From: Cupriavidus necator
Lineage (GTDB): Bacteria; Pseudomonadota; Gammaproteobacteria; Burkholderiales; Burkholderiaceae
Direction: 5' to 3'
Length of the DNA: 64,000 nucleotides
Assembly (NCBI RefSeq): GCF_013141915.1
Contig: NZ_SROX01000002.1
Span: forward strand, 248,001-312,000
Shown here in pieces: positions 63,042-64,000 of the stretch. The translations under genes were made by a program, and so were the position numbers. Position 1 is the first letter of the stretch; each line of letters begins with the position of its first letter. The notes beneath the pieces are model-generated. The model had not been told where the DNA came from. It ran no database searches and saw nothing but the letters and a program-made list of their open reading frames with translations.

Positions 63042-64000
63042 TCAGAGAATCAGGATGGCGCGGTAATCGTTCACGTTGGTGCGCGTCGGGCCGGTGACCA
63101 CCAGGTCGCCGATGGCCTCGAACAGGCCCCAGGCGTCGTGCGCGTCCAGCTGGCGCTGGCCGGGCATGCCGGCGGCCTCGGCGCGTGCCAGCGTGGTCGG
63201 GTCGGCCAGTGCACCGGCATTATCTTCAGATCCGTCGATGCCGTCGGTATCGGCCGCGATCGCGTGCACGCCGGGCATGCCTGCCAGTTCGACCGCCAAC
63301 GACAGCAGAAACTCCGAGCAGCGCCCGCCGCGCGCCTTGCCCGAGCCTTCGGCCGGCAAAGTGACCGTGCACTCACCTCCGGAAATCAGCGCCACGGGCG
63401 TGGCAAACGGCGCATTGTACGCGCGAATCTCGCGCACCAGCGCGGCGTAGACCCGGGCCACTTCGCGCGCTTCGCCCGTCACCGTGTCACCCAGTACCAC
63501 CGGCGTGATGCCACGCTGGCGGAACAGCGCGGCGGCGGCCTCGAGGCTGCCGTGGGCGGTCGCGATCATGACGTTGTCGACGCGATCGAACAAGGGATCG
63601 CCGGGCTTGGGTGTCTCGGCCACCTCGCCGCGCGCGCCGCGCTCCAGGTGCGACTGCACGCTGGCCGGCACCTGCGCGCCGTAGCGGCGCAGGATCTGCA
63701 GGGCATCAGCGAAGGTGCTGGGGTCGGCCAGGGTCGGGCCCGAGGCGATCGCGCTGGGATCATCGCCGGCCACGTCCGAGACGATCAGCGTGGTCACCGG
63801 CGCCTGGCTTGCCTGCGCCAGCCGGCCGCCCTGGATGCGCGAGATGTGCTTGCGCACGACGTTCATGTCGGTGATCGGCGCGCCACAGCGCAGCAATTCC
63901 CGGGTGGTTGCCTTCAGGTCGGCCATCGGAATGCCCTCGGCCGGCAGCGACAGCAGGCTCGACCCGCCACCCGAAACCAGCACCAGCAGCCGGTCTTGCG
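63042..64000 (-). CDS. ttuD: Glycerate 2-kinase, MOFRL family (TtuD/GckA type); 5' part cut by window edge
   Basis: The last ~319 residues are visible; the N-terminus is beyond the window. LVSGGGSSLLSLPAEGI and VRKHISRIQGGRLAQ are the DUF4147 half, and the MOFRL C-terminal domain shows LISGGECTVTLPAEGSGKAR, GGRCSEFLLSLA and AADTDGIDGSEDNAGA. It phosphorylates glycerate to 2-phosphoglycerate in glyoxylate or tartrate use. The gene upstream is not visible. Confidence 0.9.
   Translation of the reverse strand, partial: QDRLLVLVSGGGSSLLSLPAEGIPMADLKATTRELLRCGAPITDMNVVRKHISRIQGGRLAQASQAPVTTLIVSDVAGDDPSAIASGPTLADPSTFADALQILRRYGAQVPASVQSHLERGARGEVAETPKPGDPLFDRVDNVMIATAHGSLEAAAALFRQRGITPVVLGDTVTGEAREVARVYAALVREIRAYNAPFATPVALISGGECTVTLPAEGSGKARGGRCSEFLLSLAVELAGMPGVHAIAADTDGIDGSEDNAGALADPTTLARAEAAGMPGQRQLDAHDAWGLFEAIGDLVVTGPTRTNVNDYRAILIL

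Overview
This 64 kb window is a high-GC, densely packed piece of a betaproteobacterial chromosome. The gene content and order match a core-chromosome segment of Burkholderiaceae, most likely Cupriavidus (Ralstonia group): miaB-phoH-ybeY-corC-lnt, glyQ/glyS, lptD-surA-pdxA-rsmA, dusB-fis-purH-ruvC, ruvAB, tyrS-anmK-erpA and rplM-rpsI. This placement rests on recognised families and gene order; no database search was run. No tRNA or rRNA gene and no CRISPR array was seen.

Layout. 0-9.5 kb: a cell-wall pair (YcbK-like, LdtD-like), a NarL-type regulator, a CoA-transferase/racemase, a universal stress protein with a possible FNR-type promoter, an SrkA-like kinase, an RhlE-type helicase and a ClC channel. 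9.6-24 kb: tRNA modification and ribosome maturation (miaB, phoH, ybeY), corC, apolipoprotein acyltransferase, glycyl-tRNA synthetase, and envelope lipid genes (gmhB, plsC), then gloA and an EamA transporter. 24-31 kb, minus strand: trpS, then the lptD-surA-pdxA-rsmA operon for outer-membrane biogenesis, B6 synthesis and rRNA methylation. 31-37 kb, plus strand: MurNAc recycling (amgK, murU) interrupted by azlCD, then pepP and a ubiH-type hydroxylase. 37-44 kb: dusB-fis, purH, and the Holliday-junction genes ruvC, ruvA, ruvB with a lipoprotein phosphodiesterase between. 44-54 kb: exported proteins, a queuosine-precursor transporter, housekeeping genes (dtd, tyrS), an M23 peptidase and anmK, and a LysR/phytanoyl-dioxygenase divergent pair with a clear palindromic operator. 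54.5-64 kb: erpA, a complete group II intron, bactofilin, rpsI-rplM, a strong small-RNA candidate, an OsmC-family gene, rnpB, a DUF3025-like gene, pyrC and a truncated glycerate kinase.

The main accessory element is a 2.9 kb group II intron (54938-57871) in the 5' leader of erpA. Its ends are supported by domain V/VI sequence, a GUGCG start and matching EBS1/IBS1 and EBS2/IBS2 pairs. The most interesting uncharacterised element is a probable ~160-nt RNA (59961 down to 59801, minus strand). It has its own -35/-10 elements, a perfect intrinsic terminator and several exposed CCUCC (anti-Shine-Dalgarno) motifs. Several themes recur: peptidoglycan synthesis and recycling (ldtD-like, amgK, murU, anmK, M23), outer-membrane assembly (lnt, lptD, surA, gmhB, plsC) and translation (four synthetase genes, miaB, ybeY, rsmA, dtd, ribosomal proteins).
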